DNA of 64,000 nt from Beijerinckiaceae bacterium (GCA_024304885.1 JALJOM010000003.1:1398110-1462109), one strand, 5' to 3'; counted from the stretch's first letter, positions 1 to 9,492 are shown. Made by a program: numbers and translations. The notes: generated by a model from the sequence alone, not told the origin.

Positions 1-270
1 CAGAACCTTGTCGATCGGCTGCGGCGCGGTTTTCCATTCCGGCACATCGACCCGGGTGAAGCGCCGCATGTGCTGGACGGAGGGGCGGATCCGGTAGAGC
101 CAGCTGCGCGCATTGGACGCCCGCGGGGCAGTGAAGGCCGTGCCGGAAATCTGCTCGGCATAGAGCCCATAGGGGCAATGCTGGGGCGAGTTTTGGCCCC
201 TGGGCAGGGCGCCCGGCAAGGCTTCCGTCGCGAGCTCGTTGCCGAAGCCGGTCATATATTCGTGAGGCAT
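1..270 (-). CDS. hmgA: Homogentisate 1,2-dioxygenase, N-terminal 90 residues (cut by window edge)
   Basis: This is the 5' end of a leftward gene that continues beyond base 1. The 90 visible residues carry the family's N-terminal signature: [19 protein letters not shown], then [16 protein letters not shown], then [11 protein letters not shown]. The enzyme is a cytoplasmic Fe(II) dioxygenase that opens the ring of homogentisate, the product of Hpd (encoded 1.2 kb away on the same strand), to maleylacetoacetate. The iron ligands lie in the missing C-terminal part. The start is the ATG at 270-268; a second ATG five codons in is possible. Together with hpd and phhA it makes a phenylalanine/tyrosine degradation locus. 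The identification is by motif and is secure for the visible part. Confidence 0.93.
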   Translation of the reverse strand, partial: MPHEYMTGFGNELATEALPGALPRGQNSPQHCPYGLYAEQISGTAFTAPRASNARSWLYRIRPSVQHMRRFTRVDVPEWKTAPQPIDKVL

Positions 271-321
271 GCGAGGCACTCTTCGCCAGCGGGGCCGGGG
301 GCCAGTGCAGGGGCAGGACAG

Positions 322-414
322 ATTTGTCCTGTCGCATTCTCGCATCGATGTCGATCTATCGAAACATCGAGATCGAATGTGCGAAGCGGCGTCCACTTCG
401 CTGGAAAATGCACT
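322..414 (-). repeat. Interspersed repeat A, subtype A2
   Basis: Reverse-orientation copy of the mosaic repeat found throughout the window. It shows the CAGCGAAGTGG core, an extra arm made of CATCGATGTCGATC-like palindromic sequence, and the AATGCGAcaggACAAA tail. The only other copy with this arm is at 60760-60893. It lies in the hmgA leader region, where no gene is seen between 271 and 729. Confidence 0.85.
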
Positions 415-559
415 CGCCCGCGCGGCAACCTCCCTATAGATAGAGCGTCCTTTCGCTATGTGCAGGCATTCCCGCCGCCGTTTGCGGCGAAAGAAGCCTC
501 GTCCGTCTCCGAGACGGTGTAAAGTTCATTCCGAAGGCGGACTCGACCTTCCCGCCTTC

Positions 560-712
560 AGAGCGGGATGATGAAAACTGGACACCGGTTTTCCGGCGCA
601 ATCAAGTTTACGCAGATTGCGTAAACTTATCTGCGCATCCCGCTCTAAACTTTTGGAATCGATCACGTTTCATGACATTGGATCGGTTCGATCCAAAGTC
701 GTCGTGATCTAG
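560..712 (+). repeat. Interspersed repeat B
   Basis: It begins AGAGCGGGATG and closes that stem with CATCCCGCTCT. A link AAACTTTTGGAATCGATCA follows, then a second stem related to GGATCGnnTCGATCCAAAGTC, ending GTGATCTAG. Compared with the copy at 14052-14166 the second stem has decayed and the first carries a small extra palindrome (AAGTTTACGCAGATTGCGTAAACTT). The stretch from 415 to 559 has short hairpins but no gene that I can support. Confidence 0.88.
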
Positions 713-729
713 AAGCCGCGGAGGTTCGG

Positions 730-1140
730 ATGCCAGAAAGGACGCTCACGGTTCTCGTCGCCTCGATCATCGTCCTGGTCGCCGGCCACGACATCGATCA
801 TGTGATCCGAGGAGATTATCGCGCGGGGACGTTCGTCGAGTTGCTGCCGATTGTTGCCGTGACCGTCGTCAAATATGCGATCCTCGGGCTTGGGTTGCTC
901 TTCTATGTCAGGGGCAAGGTTGGCCCCGGATTCTGGGCGATCCTCGCGGGTATCAGCGTGCTGCTCGCCTGGCTCGCGCATTTCAGCCCGTTCTCGGAGC
1001 AGACGCCACAGTTCATATTCCATGCCTACGCGACTCCGGCGGCGGGCACATTCGCGGTCGCTTGGCTCGCCGCGCTGATGCTCGTGCTTGTCGCCACGAC
1101 GCTCTACGCCCTGGTCCTATGGGCCAGAGCCTCGAAGTGA
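730..1140 (+). CDS. Small integral membrane protein, function unknown
   Basis: A 136-residue hydrophobic protein with about four predicted membrane segments, near residues 7-22, 36-60, 66-88 and 103-130, joined by short loops. The second loop contains GHDIDHVIRGDYR. A strong GGAGG site sits six bases before the ATG. It stands alone between repeat B and hpd, which runs the other way. I do not recognise a named family. The hydrophobic periodicity and ribosome site argue that it is real, although an antisense frame covers part of it. Confidence 0.7.
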   Translation: MPERTLTVLVASIIVLVAGHDIDHVIRGDYRAGTFVELLPIVAVTVVKYAILGLGLLFYVRGKVGPGFWAILAGISVLLAWLAHFSPFSEQTPQFIFHAYATPAAGTFAVAWLAALMLVLVATTLYALVLWARASK

Positions 1141-1192
1141 CCGCATGGAGACGTGGGTGCGGGCCTCGCAGAGCGCTCGGCCCTGACCGTCC

Positions 1193-2296
1193 TCACGCCG
1201 TCAGGACCCCGCGGCGGATTTGATCGGCCTCGATAGATTCGAACAAGGCGCGGAAATTTCCTTCGCCGAAGCCCTCGTCGCCTTTGCGCTCGATGAACTC
1301 GAAGAAGATCGGGCCGATCAATGTCTTCGAGAAAATCTGCAAGAGGAGCTTCGCGCACGTCCCGGGGCCGGTGATCCCGTCGATCAGGAGGCCGCGCCCA
1401 GCGAGCGCGTCCAAGGACTCCCCGTGGCCGGGCAGGCGCGCCTCGATCTGCTCGTAATAGGTGGCGGGCGGCGCCGGCATGAAGTCTACTCCACGCGCAG
1501 CCAGGTCGCCGACCACGTCGTAGATGTTGCGGCACCCGAGCGCGATATGCTGGATGCCCTCGCCCTTGTAGTCGCGCAGATATTCCTCGATCTGGCTCTT
1601 GTCGTCGGTCGATTCGTTCAAGGGGATGCGGATCTTGCCGCAAGGGCTCGTCAGGGCGCGCGACACGAGCCCCGTCATCTTGCCGGAGATGTCGAAATAG
1701 CGGATCTGCCGGAAGCCGAAGAGGTCACGGTAGAAGGCATACCAACGGTCCATGTTGCCGCGATGGACATTGTTGGTGAGGTGGTCGATCGTCTCGAGCC
1801 CCACTCCGACGGGCGCCGGGTCCTCTTCCGCGACCCAGTCGTATGCGTCCTGGTAGGCCGAGCCCTTCGCCCCGTAGCGATCGACGAAATAGAGGAGGCT
1901 GCCGCCGATCCCGACGATCGCCGGGACGTCGAGGCATTTCGCGCCCATGTCCGTGGTATATGGCTCGGCGCCGCGCGAGACGGCATGGGCGAAGGCGCGC
2001 TCCGCATCTGCGACGCGCCAAGCCATGGACGGCGCGCAGGGGCCATGGAGCGCCGCGAAGCGCCCGCCGCACGTATCCGTATCCGCGTTCGAGACGAAAT
2101 TTATGTCCCCCTGCCGGTAGAGCTCGATCGGCCGCGTCTTGTGCCGCGCAACGCGCGAAAACCCCATGCGTCGGAACAGCGCCCGAAGCGTTCCTGGATC
2201 GGGGCTCGCGAATTCCACGAACTCGAACCCGTCGGTCCCGGCGGGATTCTCGGCAGGGCCGGACGGTGGCGGCACGTCACGAACATGGAGGCCCAT
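1193..2296 (-). CDS. hpd: 4-hydroxyphenylpyruvate dioxygenase
   Basis: A 367-residue bacterial-length enzyme of two vicinal-oxygen-chelate domains. It converts 4-hydroxyphenylpyruvate to homogentisate, the substrate of HmgA encoded upstream on the same strand. The three Fe(II) ligands are visible: His172 in TIDHLTNNV, His250 in GIQHIAL and Glu333 in FFEFIERKGDEGFGEGNF. The C-terminal RKGDEGFGEGNF loop that closes the active site is intact. Transcription is divergent from the Lrp-type gene at 2403, and the 106-bp gap holds repeated GTGCGT elements. That suggests control of hpd by that regulator. The start is the ATG at 2296. Confidence 0.97.
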   Translation of the reverse strand: MGLHVRDVPPPSGPAENPAGTDGFEFVEFASPDPGTLRALFRRMGFSRVARHKTRPIELYRQGDINFVSNADTDTCGGRFAALHGPCAPSMAWRVADAERAFAHAVSRGAEPYTTDMGAKCLDVPAIVGIGGSLLYFVDRYGAKGSAYQDAYDWVAEEDPAPVGVGLETIDHLTNNVHRGNMDRWYAFYRDLFGFRQIRYFDISGKMTGLVSRALTSPCGKIRIPLNESTDDKSQIEEYLRDYKGEGIQHIALGCRNIYDVVGDLAARGVDFMPAPPATYYEQIEARLPGHGESLDALAGRGLLIDGITGPGTCAKLLLQIFSKTLIGPIFFEFIERKGDEGFGEGNFRALFESIEADQIRRGVLTA

Positions 2297-2336
2297 CGGA
2301 GCACGCTCCGCAGCTTTGGTTCAGTGCCGAAATATA

Positions 2337-2371
2337 GTGCGTATGACGCGCAAGGTGCGTGTATAATGCGC
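2337..2371. promoter_or_regulatory. Paired operator-like repeats between hpd and the lrp-type gene
   Basis: Two adjacent copies of a related box, GTGCGTATGACGCGC (2337-2351) and GTGCGTGTATAATGCGC (2355-2371), sit in the 106-bp divergent gap. The first contains the exact palindrome GCGTATGACGC. The second contains TATAAT, a good rightward -10 for the regulator gene. Their place fits an autoregulated Lrp/AsnC operator. The binding protein is inferred from position only. Confidence 0.5.
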
Positions 2372-2402
2372 TGAGATCGGGTTTCTGACGCACGGATCAT
2401 GC

Positions 2403-2900
2403 ATGATTATGCCGAACGCGCACGGATCGATCGGGCTCGACTCGTTCGACCTGAAGCTCCTCGCGGCGCTTCAGGAGGACGGACGCCTCACCAATGCCGA
2501 GCTCGCGGAGCGCATCGGCCTTTCCGCCTCGCAATGCTCACGGCGTCGCATCCGGCTCGAGGAGAGCGGTATCATCCGAGGCTACGAGGCCCGGATCGAC
2601 GCCGAGCGTGTGGGGCTTCCGGTCCTGGCGCTCGTGCAGGTCGTGCTCGGGACCCACTCGAACGACAATGCTCGAAAGTTCGCGGCCTTCGTCAATTCCG
2701 TCGAGGAAATCCAGGAGGCCTATTCCGTGACCGGCGACGCCGACTACGTGCTGAAGGTCGTGGTGGCGAGCCTGCCCGATCTGGCAAAGCTCATCAGCGA
2801 TACGATCCTCGTCCATCCCACGGTGAGCCACGTCAAATCGTCGATCGTGCTCGGCCGGCTCAAATGCGTGAATCGGCTGCCGCTTGGGCCGACCACGTGA
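2403..2900 (+). CDS. Lrp/AsnC-family transcription regulator, divergent from hpd
   Basis: 165 residues. The N-terminal helix-turn-helix (about 15-65; DLKLLAALQEDGRLTNAELA, then LSASQCSRRRIRLEESGII) is followed by an alpha/beta RAM ligand-binding domain (GDADYVLKVVV). The QCSRR recognition helix is of the type seen in regulators of aromatic amino acid catabolism. It is transcribed away from hpd and towards the phhA-SDR operon, whose last gene ends 15 bp downstream in convergent orientation. Phenylalanine or tyrosine is the likely effector, by context only. The start could also be the ATG two codons downstream. Confidence 0.9.
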   Translation: MIMPNAHGSIGLDSFDLKLLAALQEDGRLTNAELAERIGLSASQCSRRRIRLEESGIIRGYEARIDAERVGLPVLALVQVVLGTHSNDNARKFAAFVNSVEEIQEAYSVTGDADYVLKVVVASLPDLAKLISDTILVHPTVSHVKSSIVLGRLKCVNRLPLGPTT

Positions 2901-2914
2901 GCCGAGGCCGGTCG

Positions 2915-3598
2915 TTAGCTCTTCCCGGCGACGAGTAGCTCCGCGCCGGTGATCGCCGCGGCGTCGTCCGACAAGAGAAACAGGATCGCCTTGGCGAGCT
3001 GAGTGGGCGCTACCCATTTGGAGAAATCCGCCTTGGGCATGTCGGCGCGGTTGCGCGGCGTGTCGATGATCGTCGGCAGGATCGCATTGATGCGCACACC
3101 CGCCTCCTTCAGCTCTTCCGCCACGCTCTCGGTGAACCGCAGGACTCCCGCCTTCGAGGCCGCATAGGCGCCCATCCCGGCTCCGGCTTTCCGTGCCGGG
3201 GCGGCGCTGATGTTGACGATCGCACCTCGGGCCGCACGAAGGAAGGGCAGGGCGGCCTTGGTCGCGGTGACCGCCGTCATCAGGTTCATCTCGAAGAGGT
3301 CGGACCAGGCTTCGAGCTCACCGCCGTCGAGCGTCTGCCAGCGAAAGCCGCCCGCGACATTGGCGAGGCCGTCGATCCTGCCGAAGCGCGCGACGATTGT
3401 CTCGAAAGCGCGCGCGGTTGTTGTGAAATCCGTGAGATCGACGTCCTCCAGAATCGCGAGCCGGTCGTTCTTCTCGATGCCGGGAGCCGAGCCACGCCCG
3501 ACCAGAGCGACCGAACATCCGGCGGCGAGCGCGGCCTCGCCGACGGCGCGGCCGAGGATACCGAAGCCGCCCGTCACGATCACGACCTTGCCTTGCAT
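2915..3598 (-). CDS. Short-chain dehydrogenase, dihydropteridine-reductase-like
   Basis: 227 residues with a complete SDR core: cofactor loop TGGFGILG at 9-16, NVAGG near 80, a Ser in NISAAPARK and the catalytic YAASK. Towards the C-terminus the segment LPTIIDTPRNRADMPKADFS, then KW, closely resembles the eukaryotic dihydropteridine reductase segment [20 protein letters not shown], then SW. The gene lies 24 bp downstream of phhA on the same strand. A GAGGAGG site precedes the ATG. The likely role, inferred, is NAD(P)H-dependent recycling of the quinonoid pterin that PhhA makes each turn. A general SDR role remains possible because this C-terminal motif also occurs in SDRs of unknown function. 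Confidence 0.88.
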   Translation of the reverse strand: MQGKVVIVTGGFGILGRAVGEAALAAGCSVALVGRGSAPGIEKNDRLAILEDVDLTDFTTTARAFETIVARFGRIDGLANVAGGFRWQTLDGGELEAWSDLFEMNLMTAVTATKAALPFLRAARGAIVNISAAPARKAGAGMGAYAASKAGVLRFTESVAEELKEAGVRINAILPTIIDTPRNRADMPKADFSKWVAPTQLAKAILFLLSDDAAAITGAELLVAGKS

Positions 3599-3622
3599 GA
3601 TCTCCTCCTCGGTGCGAAGTCC

Positions 3623-4504
3623 TTAACCAGTGACGTGTTCCTTGGCGCGGCTCAGGGCATAGGCCTGGGTGCCATGCGACAAGACGATATCGTCCGGCGC
3701 GAGCGCGGCGATGGCAATGTCCGGCAAGCCGGCGAGCCTCTGGTAGATCGGCGCGAAATCTGTCGAGGTCGTGGTCAGGAGCAGCTCCTCGAGCGAGGGG
3801 ACGACGAAGTAGATCTGCTGGAAATCGTCGATCCTGTAGGGCGTGCGCATCACGCGCTCGAGATCGAATCCTACGCGGTGCGGCGACTCGGACTCGAGCG
3901 CGAAGATCGATTCGGTCCGCGACGACACGATCCCGGCCCCGTAGATTCGCAGGCCCGCGGCACTGCCCATGAGTCCGAACTCGACCGTGTACCAATAGAG
4001 CCGCGCGAGACGCTGCAGCGCGTCGAGACCGAGCGCCCGCAGCCCGCCTTTGCCATAGGCCTGCATGTAGTCGGCGAAGACCGGGTCGGTGAGCATGGGC
4101 ACATGGCCGAAGACGTCGTGGAAGACGTCGGGTTCCTCGATATAGTCGAGCTCGTCCGCGCGTCGGATGAAATTGCCGGCCGGGAACCGTCGGTCGGCGA
4201 GATGCTCGAAAAAGACATCGTCCGGCACGAGGCCGGGGACCGCGACCACCCTCCAGCCGGTGATTGCCTCGAGCTTCTCGTTGAGCAAGGTGAAATCCGG
4301 AATGCCTCTCCCGTGCAGGTCGAGCGCGTCGAGGCCGCGCAGGAAGGCGTCGCAGGCGCGGCCGGGCAGCACCGCGGCCTGCCGGTCGTAGAGCGTGATC
4401 CAGGTCTGGTGCTCGGCCTCGGTGTAGCTCTCGAAGCCTTGCGGGATGGTCCAGTCCGGGGCTGCGCCGGGCGGCGGCTTCGCCATGACATGGAGCGCGA
4501 CCAT
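3623..4504 (-). CDS. phhA: Phenylalanine-4-hydroxylase (pterin- and iron-dependent)
   Basis: 293 residues from the ATG at 4504. It hydroxylates phenylalanine to tyrosine using O2 and a reduced pterin. The non-haem iron ligands are His129 and His134 in FHDVFGHVPML and Glu175 in YWYTVEFGL. The catalytic domain is complete and there is no N-terminal regulatory ACT domain, as usual in bacteria. The start is set by GGGGAG nine bases upstream; an in-frame GTG at 4519 would overlap that site. It is the first gene of an operon with the SDR at 2915. No pterin-carbinolamine dehydratase (phhB) is seen in this window. Confidence 0.96.
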   Translation of the reverse strand: MVALHVMAKPPPGAAPDWTIPQGFESYTEAEHQTWITLYDRQAAVLPGRACDAFLRGLDALDLHGRGIPDFTLLNEKLEAITGWRVVAVPGLVPDDVFFEHLADRRFPAGNFIRRADELDYIEEPDVFHDVFGHVPMLTDPVFADYMQAYGKGGLRALGLDALQRLARLYWYTVEFGLMGSAAGLRIYGAGIVSSRTESIFALESESPHRVGFDLERVMRTPYRIDDFQQIYFVVPSLEELLLTTTSTDFAPIYQRLAGLPDIAIAALAPDDIVLSHGTQAYALSRAKEHVTG

Positions 4505-5016
4505 GGCAATACTCCCCACACTGAATCTCCGACGTCGAACAGCTCGAGAGCGACGATCCGGCGCCGATTAATATTTAGGCGCGGGCGCGCCGGGCGAAAG
4601 GGCATCGTCCGAAAATGCAACAGGACTGAAACGTTGCGGTCTCGAGCAGCGCGCGTCGAGACGGTAGCGAGGCTAAGGATTCGAGCTCGCCGCAAAACTT
4701 TCGTTCGGAACCGCCATTAGGGGTGGCGACACTCGCATTGACACCGGGCCGGATTCGTCGAAAATCGGAGTTACGGGGACCGCGATCTCCCCGCTAGGCG
4801 AGAAGCCCAAGCATCGCGTCCAGCTCCCTAGAGCCGAGGACGCCGCATGCCTGGAAGCGCCCCTTTCCTCCCCCGAAACCCGCTCTTGTTCACCCGCAGT
4901 GACGTTCACGCGGCGCGGCGGGCCGTTGCGCGCAACGCTGCGAGAGAGGGCCCGATCGTCGTCGCATGCGCATGTCGTCGATCGGAGCGGGCTCGAGACA
5001 ATCCAGGAGATCCGTC
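4505..5016. other. Intergenic region between phhA and sod; no gene supported
   Basis: About 510 bp separate the divergent phhA and superoxide dismutase genes. An AT-rich patch GATTAATATTTAGG (4566-4579), about 65 bp before phhA, and an inverted repeat GCAAC-11 bp-GTTGC (4617-4637) are plausible promoter elements for phhA. A 78-codon leftward frame at 4673-4909 has no ribosome site and no recognisable features, and was not called. Confidence 0.5.
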
Positions 5017-5718
5017 ATGACCACGACCATCGACCGTCGTACCCTCCTTCACGCCGTTGCGGGCGCCGCCGTGGCTAGCACTGCAACAGGAACGATGACA
5101 TCTGCTCCTGCGGCAAGCCCCGCGACCTACACGCCGAAGCCTTTGTCTCTCGATCCGAAATCGATCAAGGGCATTTCCGAGAAGGTCCTCGCCAGCCATT
5201 ACGAGAACAACTACCTCGGCGCGGTGAAGCGTCTCGGCGCTATCCGCGGACAGCTCGCCGATCTCGATTTCGCAAAGGCTCCGAATTTCGTCGTGAACGG
5301 GCTGAAGCGTGAGGAGCTGATCGCCTTGAACTCGGCGATTCTCCACGAGCTCTATTTCGACAGCCTCGGTGGCGGTGGTGCGCCGTCGGGTGCGCTCCGC
5401 GACGCGATCACGAGCGATTATGGAAGCCTCGAGCGCTGGCGCGCGGAATTCTCGGCGATCGGCAAGGCCGAGGGCGGCGGCTCCGGTTGGGTCATCCTCG
5501 CCTACACGCCGCGCGAGAAGAGGCTCGTCACCCAATGGGCCGCCGACCATACGACGACGATCGCCGCGGGCCGTCCGCTGCTCGTCCTCGACATGTACGA
5601 GCACGCCTACCACATGGACTATGGCGCCAAGGCCGGCGCCTATGTCGATGCCTTCATGGAGGCGATTGCCTGGGACAATGTCACGAGCCTCTACGCGCAG
5701 GCGAGCCGCGAAGGGTGA
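5017..5718 (+). CDS. Fe/Mn-type superoxide dismutase with Tat-like signal peptide
   Basis: 233 residues from the ATG at 5017, chosen because AGGAGA lies six bases upstream. The N-terminus reads TIDRRTLLHAVAGAAVASTA, a twin-arginine-type signal followed by small residues. Iron/manganese SOD features follow: SHYENNYLGAVKRL, ILHELYFDSLGGGG, then LDMYEHAYHMDYGAKAGAYVDAF, giving His, His, Asp and His as the metal set. The usual NHxxFW segment is changed to LHELYF and the N-terminal HH pair is absent, so it belongs to a divergent branch. It probably removes superoxide in the periplasm. The metal cannot be told from sequence. Confidence 0.82.
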   Translation: MTTTIDRRTLLHAVAGAAVASTATGTMTSAPAASPATYTPKPLSLDPKSIKGISEKVLASHYENNYLGAVKRLGAIRGQLADLDFAKAPNFVVNGLKREELIALNSAILHELYFDSLGGGGAPSGALRDAITSDYGSLERWRAEFSAIGKAEGGGSGWVILAYTPREKRLVTQWAADHTTTIAAGRPLLVLDMYEHAYHMDYGAKAGAYVDAFMEAIAWDNVTSLYAQASREG

Positions 5719-5792
5719 AAAATCGGGGAAGGAGCCGAGCGGTTGTCGAATCGGTGATGGCTCGCTCGACTGCCCGCGTCCCCCCCTCATCG

Positions 5793-5848
5793 GGCGCCAA
5801 TAGCCTGTCGCTTGCGACGGGCGTCCTTTCGGGACGCCCTGTGGCGCC
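5793..5848. terminator. Nested stem-loop between convergent sod and ilvC
   Basis: An inner perfect stem GGGCGTCC / GGACGCCC (5819-5826 / 5832-5839) with a short loop is enclosed by GGCGCCA / TGGCGCC (5793-5799 / 5842-5848). It lies between the convergent ends of sod and ilvC, the usual place for a two-way terminator, but has no U-tract on either side. Confidence 0.5.
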
Positions 5849-5879
5849 ACCTTCTCCCCGTTGGGAAGAGGGAACGCCG

Positions 5880-7502
<1,623 letters not shown>

Positions 7503-9263
7503 CTACACCAGCATCTTGCCGGCGGCGTCGATCACGCCGCCGATGGACTCGTCGATGTCCGGCAGGATCATCTCGTTGTGGGGCTTGCCGGACGGGATCA
7601 TCGGCAGGCAATTCTCGCTCTTGTCCACCACGCAATCGAAGAACACCGTGCGCGGCGTCTCGATCATCTCGAGGATCGCGGCATCGAGGGCGGCCGGGTC
7701 CGAGCAGCGCATTCCGTAGGCCCCGAAGGCTTCCGCGAGCTTAACGAAATCGGGCAGCGCTTCCGAGTAGCTGTGCGAGTAGCGTCCGTCGTGCAACAGC
7801 TCCTGCCATTGCCGGACCATGCCCATATATTCGTTGTTGAGCACGAAGATCTTGATCGGCAGGCAATATTGCGCGGCGGTCGAGAGCTCCTGGATGCACA
7901 TGAGAATCGAGGCTTCGCCCGCGATGTCGACGACGAGCGAGGACGGATGGGCGAGCTGCGCACCGATCGCCGCAGGCATGCCGTAGCCCATGGTTCCGAG
8001 GCCGCCCGAGGTCAAGAAGCGGTTCGGCTCCTCGAAATGATAGTGCTGTGCCGCCCACATCTGATGCTGGCCGACCTCGGTCGTGATGTAGGTGTCCTTG
8101 CCCTTCGTCAGCTCGTAGAGGCGCTGCACCGCATATTGCGGCTTGATCACCTCGTGCGACGGCTTGTAGGAGAGCGACTTGCGCGCGCGCCAGATGTCGA
8201 TCTGCTTCCACCATTCGGCGAGCGCGACGGGATTGGTTCTCACGTCGCCGGCCTCGAAGGCGTCGAGGAGCTGCCGGAGCACGCGCGTGCAGTCGCCGAT
8301 GATTCCAATGTCGATCTTGACGTTCTTGTTGATCGACGAGGGATCTATGTCGATGTGGATCTTTTTCGACCCCGGCGAGAAGGCGTCGAGTCGTCCGGTG
8401 ATGCGATCGTCGAACCGCGCCCCGATCGCGATCATGAGATCGCAATCGTGCATGGCGTTGTTGGCCTCGTAGGTGCCGTGCATGCCGAGCATGCCGAGCC
8501 AGCGCTCGCCCGAGGCCGGATAGGCGCCGAGGCCCATGAGCGTCGAGGTGATCGGAAACCCAGTGCGCGCCACGAGAGCGCGCAACAGACGCGACGCCTC
8601 GGGACCGGAATTGATCACGCCGCCGCCCGTGTAGAGAATCGGGCGCCGCGCCTGCGCCATGAGGGCGACGGCCTCAGCGATCCTCTCGGGATCGCCGTCG
8701 AGCCTCGGCTTGTAGGTCTTGTGCTCGATCTCCTGCGGCCCGCTATAGGCGCCGACCGCGAACTGCACGTTCTTCGGGATGTCGACGACGACCGGTCCGG
8801 GGCGCCCGCTCTGCGCGACATAGAAGGCCTCGTGGAGAACGCGAGGCAGATCCTCGATGCTGCGCACGAGGTAGTTGTGCTTGGTGCAGTGGCGGGTAAT
8901 GCCGACCGTGTCGCATTCCTGGAAGGCGTCGGAGCCGATCAGATGGGTCGGCACCTGGCCGGTGATGCAGACGAGCGGGATCGAATCCATCAAGGCATCG
9001 GTCAGCCCGGTGACCGCATTGGTCGCGCCGGGTCCGGACGTGACGAGAAGCACGCCGACCTTTCCCGAGGAACGCGCATAGCCTTCCGCGGCATGTGCCG
9101 CGCCCTGCTCGTGGCGCACGAGCACGTGGCGGATGTCGGTCTGGTGGAACAAGGTGTCGTAGATCGGCAGCACTGCGCCGCCCGGATAGCCGAAGATCGT
9201 CTCGACCCCTTGATCCCGCAAGGCGCGCACGACCATCTCCGCGCCGGTCATCACCTCTGCCAT
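7503..9263 (-). CDS. ilvB: Acetolactate synthase large (catalytic) subunit
   Basis: 586 residues from the ATG at 9263. The thiamin-diphosphate enzyme condenses two pyruvates, or pyruvate and 2-oxobutyrate. Visible are the ThDP glutamate in HEQGAAHAAEGYA, the FAD/central domain, and the C-terminal ThDP/Mg2+ segment (GEASILMCIQEL, then NNEYMGMVRQWQ). In the GDG position the sequence reads AGEAS. An in-frame start at 9317 was rejected because it would lie inside the attenuator terminator; GGAGCAGGA before 9263 supports the shorter form. First gene of the ilvBNC operon. Confidence 0.96.
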   Translation of the reverse strand: MAEVMTGAEMVVRALRDQGVETIFGYPGGAVLPIYDTLFHQTDIRHVLVRHEQGAAHAAEGYARSSGKVGVLLVTSGPGATNAVTGLTDALMDSIPLVCITGQVPTHLIGSDAFQECDTVGITRHCTKHNYLVRSIEDLPRVLHEAFYVAQSGRPGPVVVDIPKNVQFAVGAYSGPQEIEHKTYKPRLDGDPERIAEAVALMAQARRPILYTGGGVINSGPEASRLLRALVARTGFPITSTLMGLGAYPASGERWLGMLGMHGTYEANNAMHDCDLMIAIGARFDDRITGRLDAFSPGSKKIHIDIDPSSINKNVKIDIGIIGDCTRVLRQLLDAFEAGDVRTNPVALAEWWKQIDIWRARKSLSYKPSHEVIKPQYAVQRLYELTKGKDTYITTEVGQHQMWAAQHYHFEEPNRFLTSGGLGTMGYGMPAAIGAQLAHPSSLVVDIAGEASILMCIQELSTAAQYCLPIKIFVLNNEYMGMVRQWQELLHDGRYSHSYSEALPDFVKLAEAFGAYGMRCSDPAALDAAILEMIETPRTVFFDCVVDKSENCLPMIPSGKPHNEMILPDIDESIGGVIDAAGKMLV

Positions 9264-9314
9264 CGTCCTGCTCCGAGGGGGTGCATTCTTTTGTTCTATT
9301 TCGATTTCGAGCAA

Positions 9315-9336
9315 CAAAAAAGGCCCCGCAGGGCCT
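9315..9336 (-). terminator. Intrinsic terminator (attenuator) upstream of ilvB
   Basis: On the minus strand, AGGCCC-TGCG-GGGCCT is followed at once by TTTTTTGTTG: a perfect six-pair GC stem plus U-tract, about 50 bp before the ilvB start and about 30 nt after the leader peptide stop. A rho-independent terminator placed before its own operon, behind a branched-chain-rich leader, is the layout of ribosome-mediated attenuation. A competing pairing in the leader (CGGGA with TCCCG, GGAG with CTCC) is visible. Confidence 0.85.
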
Positions 9337-9365
9337 CGTGCATCGCCAGTCGCGGGAGCCGGAGC

Positions 9366-9416
9366 CTATCTCCGTCCCGTCCCCGGCGTCGTTCCTACGA
9401 GAATGAAAAGCCGCAT
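9366..9416 (-). CDS. ilv operon leader peptide (16 residues)
   Basis: ATG at 9416, stop TAG at 9366, translating to MRLFILVGTTPGTGRR. Four of the first seven residues are leucine, isoleucine or valine (L-x-I-L-V). An AAGGACGAGG ribosome site lies upstream. About 30 nt after its stop is the terminator hairpin, then ilvB. Stalling at the LFILV codons when branched-chain aminoacyl-tRNAs are scarce would favour the competing stem and let transcription reach ilvBNC. The role is inferred from position and composition, and the peptide itself would have no other function. Confidence 0.8.
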   Translation of the reverse strand: MRLFILVGTTPGTGRR

Positions 9417-9492
9417 CGGCGAACCTCGTCCTTGCCCGACCTTTAGCCGCCGCGCATCGCCCCGTCAATCGTGTCGAGGGGAGAGACGCGCC

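Noticed and set aside
70-522. Rightward frame of 150 codons over the hmgA start and repeat A
   Set aside because: It is antisense to the clearly conserved hmgA N-terminus, runs through a dispersed repeat, and has no recognisable features.
4673-4909. 78-codon leftward frame between phhA and sod
   Set aside because: No ribosome site, no recognisable features, and codon pattern unlike the neighbours.
9264-9317. ilvB start 18 codons upstream (9317)
   Set aside because: It would begin within the attenuator hairpin, and the extra residues do not occur in the family.
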